This document shows positions 43,140 to 45,880 of a stretch of DNA of 45,880 nt, one piece after another (position 1 is the first letter of the stretch; each line of letters starts with the position of its first letter). The translations under genes were made by a program, and so were the position numbers. The stretch is from Eimeria necatrix. Lineage: Eukaryota > Apicomplexa > Conoidasida > Eucoccidiorida > Eimeriidae. The notes under the pieces were generated by a model. That model was not told where the DNA came from, did no database searches, and saw only the letters and a list, made by a program, of their open reading frames with translations. Where the stretch lies: assembly GCF_000499385.1 (NCBI RefSeq), contig NW_013655196.1:1-45880 (forward strand), read 5' to 3'.

Positions 43140-43371
43140 TTATTTGGAGGCTCCGTATATCCTTAAAAAGCAACAATGCTTTGTGAAGAGATATTATCGA
43201 ACACTTATTTTTGAACGCATCAACAGCTTTCCTTCGTAGGCCGCCAACCTTGCGGCGGCATACTACTACTAGTTGAATTATGCATGATTCTGTCAGGCTT
43301 GGGCAGCTTGCCATTAAATATTGATTTTGTATTTCTTGTGCTAAGAGGGCGTAGACCAGCCACCAACTCAT
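43048..43371 (-). CDS. Candidate CDS or exon, 107 aa
   Basis: This ATG-started frame begins MSWWLVYALLAQEIQNQYLM, which could be a weak leader or membrane anchor. It continues with cysteines and a basic stretch (CRRKVGGLRRKAVDAFKNKC). No domain is recognised. The ATG is the first in the frame. The frame at 42789-43139 may continue it. Confidence 0.22.
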   Translation of the reverse strand: MSWWLVYALLAQEIQNQYLMASCPSLTESCIIQLVVVCRRKVGGLRRKAVDAFKNKCSIISLHKALLLFKDIRSLQINAFCMCSLSCVVELAPSNIISQKHNGLSYY

Positions 43372-44748
43372 TGTGTGCTCCTTAGAATAATAGCTTTAAA
43401 GGCAGAGATGCCAGCAATAGGGTGGTTGAAAATTGGAGCCAAACCGCAAGGGGGAAACTAACGTCTCCGCTGGCCACCAGATTAAATGTATCTGGGGTTT
43501 TGTTTATGCTATCAACGCTTTGAATGCAGTGCCAAACTGGCTGAATGCGGGGATCTGAAGTGTTCACAGTCAGCACACCATAGACAAATAGTACTTCACC
43601 CCGTCACCCAACCAGGTTTTGTACGCAGTTATTGGCTTTACTATGTTTATCTGTGAGTCCAAGAAGAGCCCCTTTGTGTTGCGTTATTATGTTGGTGGCA
43701 GCAAGTTGTTGCTTGTCCCCTTTCAGGTACCTTAACCATAATTTTTCTCTGGAGTGTACACTAAGATTTGGTGCTTGTTTTCAGGGTAGGACGTATGTGA
43801 ATTTCAGTAGAACCTTTCTCGTAATGTCGCTCTTCTGAAAAATATGCATCCTTGTGTCATCTTTATCTTCACTTCTTTCATGCGCCAAGTGCGCCTAGCT
43901 GTTCAGGCGCTATACTAAATGCTATCCACCCCAAACTAGACTCAAAAAGGCAAAATAAGTGCAGAAGACACTAAATGTGTATAACTAAATCACATCCGCC
44001 TCATTTAGCAGAACACACCACAGAAGCCAAATCAAGCCACAATTTTTGCTGTCAGAAGAAGCGGTGCAGCTGCAGGCCACAGTTGGCCCCAAGATTTTCG
44101 ATTTCGGCATAATTCATAAAACTGCGGACTACAATAATGTGAGTTCGGTTCCTTCCTAGTTAATGCTTGTCTCTCTAATTGCGACTCGGTTTTGTTCCAT
44201 CCCAACAGTTTACAGTGCCTTCTACACGGCGCACAAAAAAAAAACTATAGGCATACAGCCTACACTATCTATATTTATCGTTAGCGATTTCAGACAGAGA
44301 AAATGCTTCGCACAGTAGCAATACAGAGTGGTGGAAAAGTGCGAATGGCGCTGTATTTCCCTTACTTTAGGTTAGCTGCTACGCAGCTAGATCTCTCACA
44401 TAGGCAACAACCAAAAATTAGCTCCGGCAAAATGTTGTTTCACTGTCTGTGAAGCTACGGCAGTTTTGCTAGCGAATCGCATCGGTTACGGAGTCAATAA
44501 CAAAGTCTTCAGCATGGTACGTGCCTCCAATGAAGCAGGATTTCATAAAATACGGGATGTAGGTCGGTCTAGTTTCTAAAGAAGTCGCTCTTCCTGCCGC
44601 GCACTCTTATGCAAAACTAAGTCTTCGGTGCGCCGAAGCCGCCACTGCAGCATTTGCAGTGGATTGCGGGCGACACTCGAAATTTGGGGATAGATAACGT
44701 CGAAACAGGAAACATACCACCTAGACCTGAAGCAATGTCGGCCACAGG
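43372..44748. other. No gene recognised
   Basis: There are only short frames, with a run of ten A near 44236. Nothing is supported. The last bases (GGCCACAGGTTGCAG, extending into the next feature) could be an acceptor. Confidence 0.35.
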
Positions 44749-45018
44749 TTGCAGCTGATTAGACGATATAAGTTCGGGAGCACGGTATGCCGGAAAATAT
44801 TTATGAGTGAGTCTGTCTGGTCTGCAATGGCAAAGCTTGAGTTTTTCTCTGGGAACATTTTTAGCAGCGCCAAACCAGATTTATTTTTGTGGCAACTTCG
44901 CAACTTCTGCGAGCAGCGAATTCCTGTCTATGAAGCTATTCACGGCGGCACAGCCAGACCTGCTGGTCCACAAACAACGCGTGCCGCTTGCTGCAAAAAG
45001 CGAGGCCATCATGAATAA
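44749..45018 (+). CDS. Candidate exon, unknown product
   Basis: This 89-codon open segment overlaps a possible acceptor (CAGGTTGCAG, ending at about 44755). The composition is protein-like (RRYKFGSTVCRKIFMSESVW, then KLEFFSGNIFSS and CEQRIPVYEAIHGG). The first ATG lies at 44803. A second frame of 77 codons overlaps in another phase. No family is recognised. Confidence 0.2.
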   Translation: MQLIRRYKFGSTVCRKIFMSESVWSAMAKLEFFSGNIFSSAKPDLFLWQLRNFCEQRIPVYEAIHGGTARPAGPQTTRAACCKKRGHHE

Positions 45019-45050
45019 GCTGACGAGACATTCTTACTAACCTTACGACT

Positions 45051-45124
45051 GAACCACCGGGCATTCAGGTCATCAGTTTGTGCAAAAGAACCACCGGGCA
45101 TTCAGGTCATCAGTTTGTGCAAAG
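45051..45124 (+). repeat. 37-bp tandem repeat, two copies
   Basis: The unit GAACCACCGGGCATTCAGGT and its continuation to TGCAAAA is repeated once. The two copies differ only at the last base. Confidence 0.95.
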
Positions 45125-45880
45125 TCTAGTTTGAAATTCACGCTAACAAGCATGCGTACTTGTTTATTAACGCTATGCGTAAATCCACCTAACATGCTTG
45201 CTGCACACACGCAGCATCCACGAGGTGCTCTAGCAACGCTGAGAAGAGGCACGGAGTGCAACAAAAGATCACGACCTTTCGTTGCAACGCGTGTCAGTGC
45301 TCTGCATTTGCTTTTCGACGACAATGGGGGAGCAATTTCTGCAAGCAGCCTGACGTGCTCTTCGACTCTAAATTCATCTCTCGCTGTAGGCTACAGGACC
45401 TACTAGGTTACCTGAAGTCGTAGGGACGCTGTGTTGCTGTGCAAGCTTTCAATTTTGCAGCCTTTCGTAGCAAGCAGCCTCGCGACGCTAAGCTACGAAC
45501 GTTGCTCAGTGCAGCGACGCGGCGATTCAGGTCAATTAGTAGCTTGCCGCGTGGTACGTGACTGCGCGTTGTGGCAGTGCTGTTAGGACGTCCCAACTCA
45601 ACTGCACAGGAAAAACAAGGAAACTTTGTGGCCTACATCCTGTAGCAAAACCATCATTTTCAAAAGAAAGTGGAATATTCAGTTCTACCTGTATGAAACT
45701 CGTGCAACCACCGCAAGGCAGAATCACATGTATTTCTCCGAGTAATCTACTCCTGTGTGGGACAGTTTGCCAAGTCTGCACTGCCATATCGGTGCCTCCC
45801 CGCTTCAACTCGTGCTGAGACAGGCTCACAAAGCCGTGCACAGCTCAAGCAAAATTATGCTTTATCTGAAAACTAGTCAT
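45125..45880. other. No gene recognised
   Basis: Frames of about 100 codons overlap on both strands (45080-45406 +, 45536-45841 -) without domains. They may be chance or parts of a gene continuing beyond the window. Confidence 0.35.

Noticed and set aside
44230..44245. Poly-A run as a LINE or SINE tail.
   Set aside because: It is only ten A, with no recognisable element beside it and no target-site duplication.

Overview
This window looks like a gene-poor stretch of a eukaryotic nuclear genome. There is no tightly packed coding, no operon-like run of genes, and no reading frame longer than about 185 codons in 45.9 kb. Frames of that length are roughly what chance alone gives, so almost no gene can be called firmly. 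My best guess at the lineage is an apicomplexan of the coccidian type (Eimeria, Sarcocystis or Cyclospora relatives), held with low confidence. It rests on four hints: the 7-mer TGCATGC occurs at least 13 times on the + strand where about 3 are expected; some possible starts have the context CAAAATG; one candidate first exon has a hydrophobic leader, a membrane segment and an RRL motif; and there is a patch of CTG/CAG triplets that would encode alanine or cysteine runs.

The best-supported content is mobile or repetitive. A decayed non-LTR retrotransposon (LINE) lies on the - strand at 39.5-41.6 kb. Its 3' part has the CCHC zinc knuckle, the HN..LGRI block and the PD...D core of a restriction-like endonuclease, all interrupted by frameshifts and a stop. 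A separate fragment further 5' resembles an apurinic-type endonuclease. A three-copy array of units of about 1-1.4 kb fills roughly 18.96-21.86 kb and contains a 100-N assembly gap whose two flanks share an identical 28-base sequence. Short tandem duplications occur at 2.4-2.8 kb (218 bp, exact), 27.55-27.79 kb (120 bp), 45.05-45.12 kb (37 bp) and several smaller sites. Two adjacent near-perfect hairpins lie at 23.16-23.29 kb, a perfect 17-bp inverted repeat at 37.24-37.27 kb, and a tRNA-Arg(ACG)-like sequence on the - strand at 27.92-27.99 kb.

The most gene-like segments are: a first-exon candidate on the - strand at 35367-35771, ending in a GTGAGT donor; a short secreted-type N-terminus on the - strand at 36836-37018; a 150-codon open segment between an acceptor and a donor at 30548-30997 (+); and smaller frames at 11987-12229, 33406-33729, 34127-34318 and 43048-43371. 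None matches a protein family I can name. They are listed as candidates with low confidence. If they are real, they are probably exons of intron-rich genes that cannot be assembled by eye. The remaining DNA shows nothing I can recognise and is stated as such.
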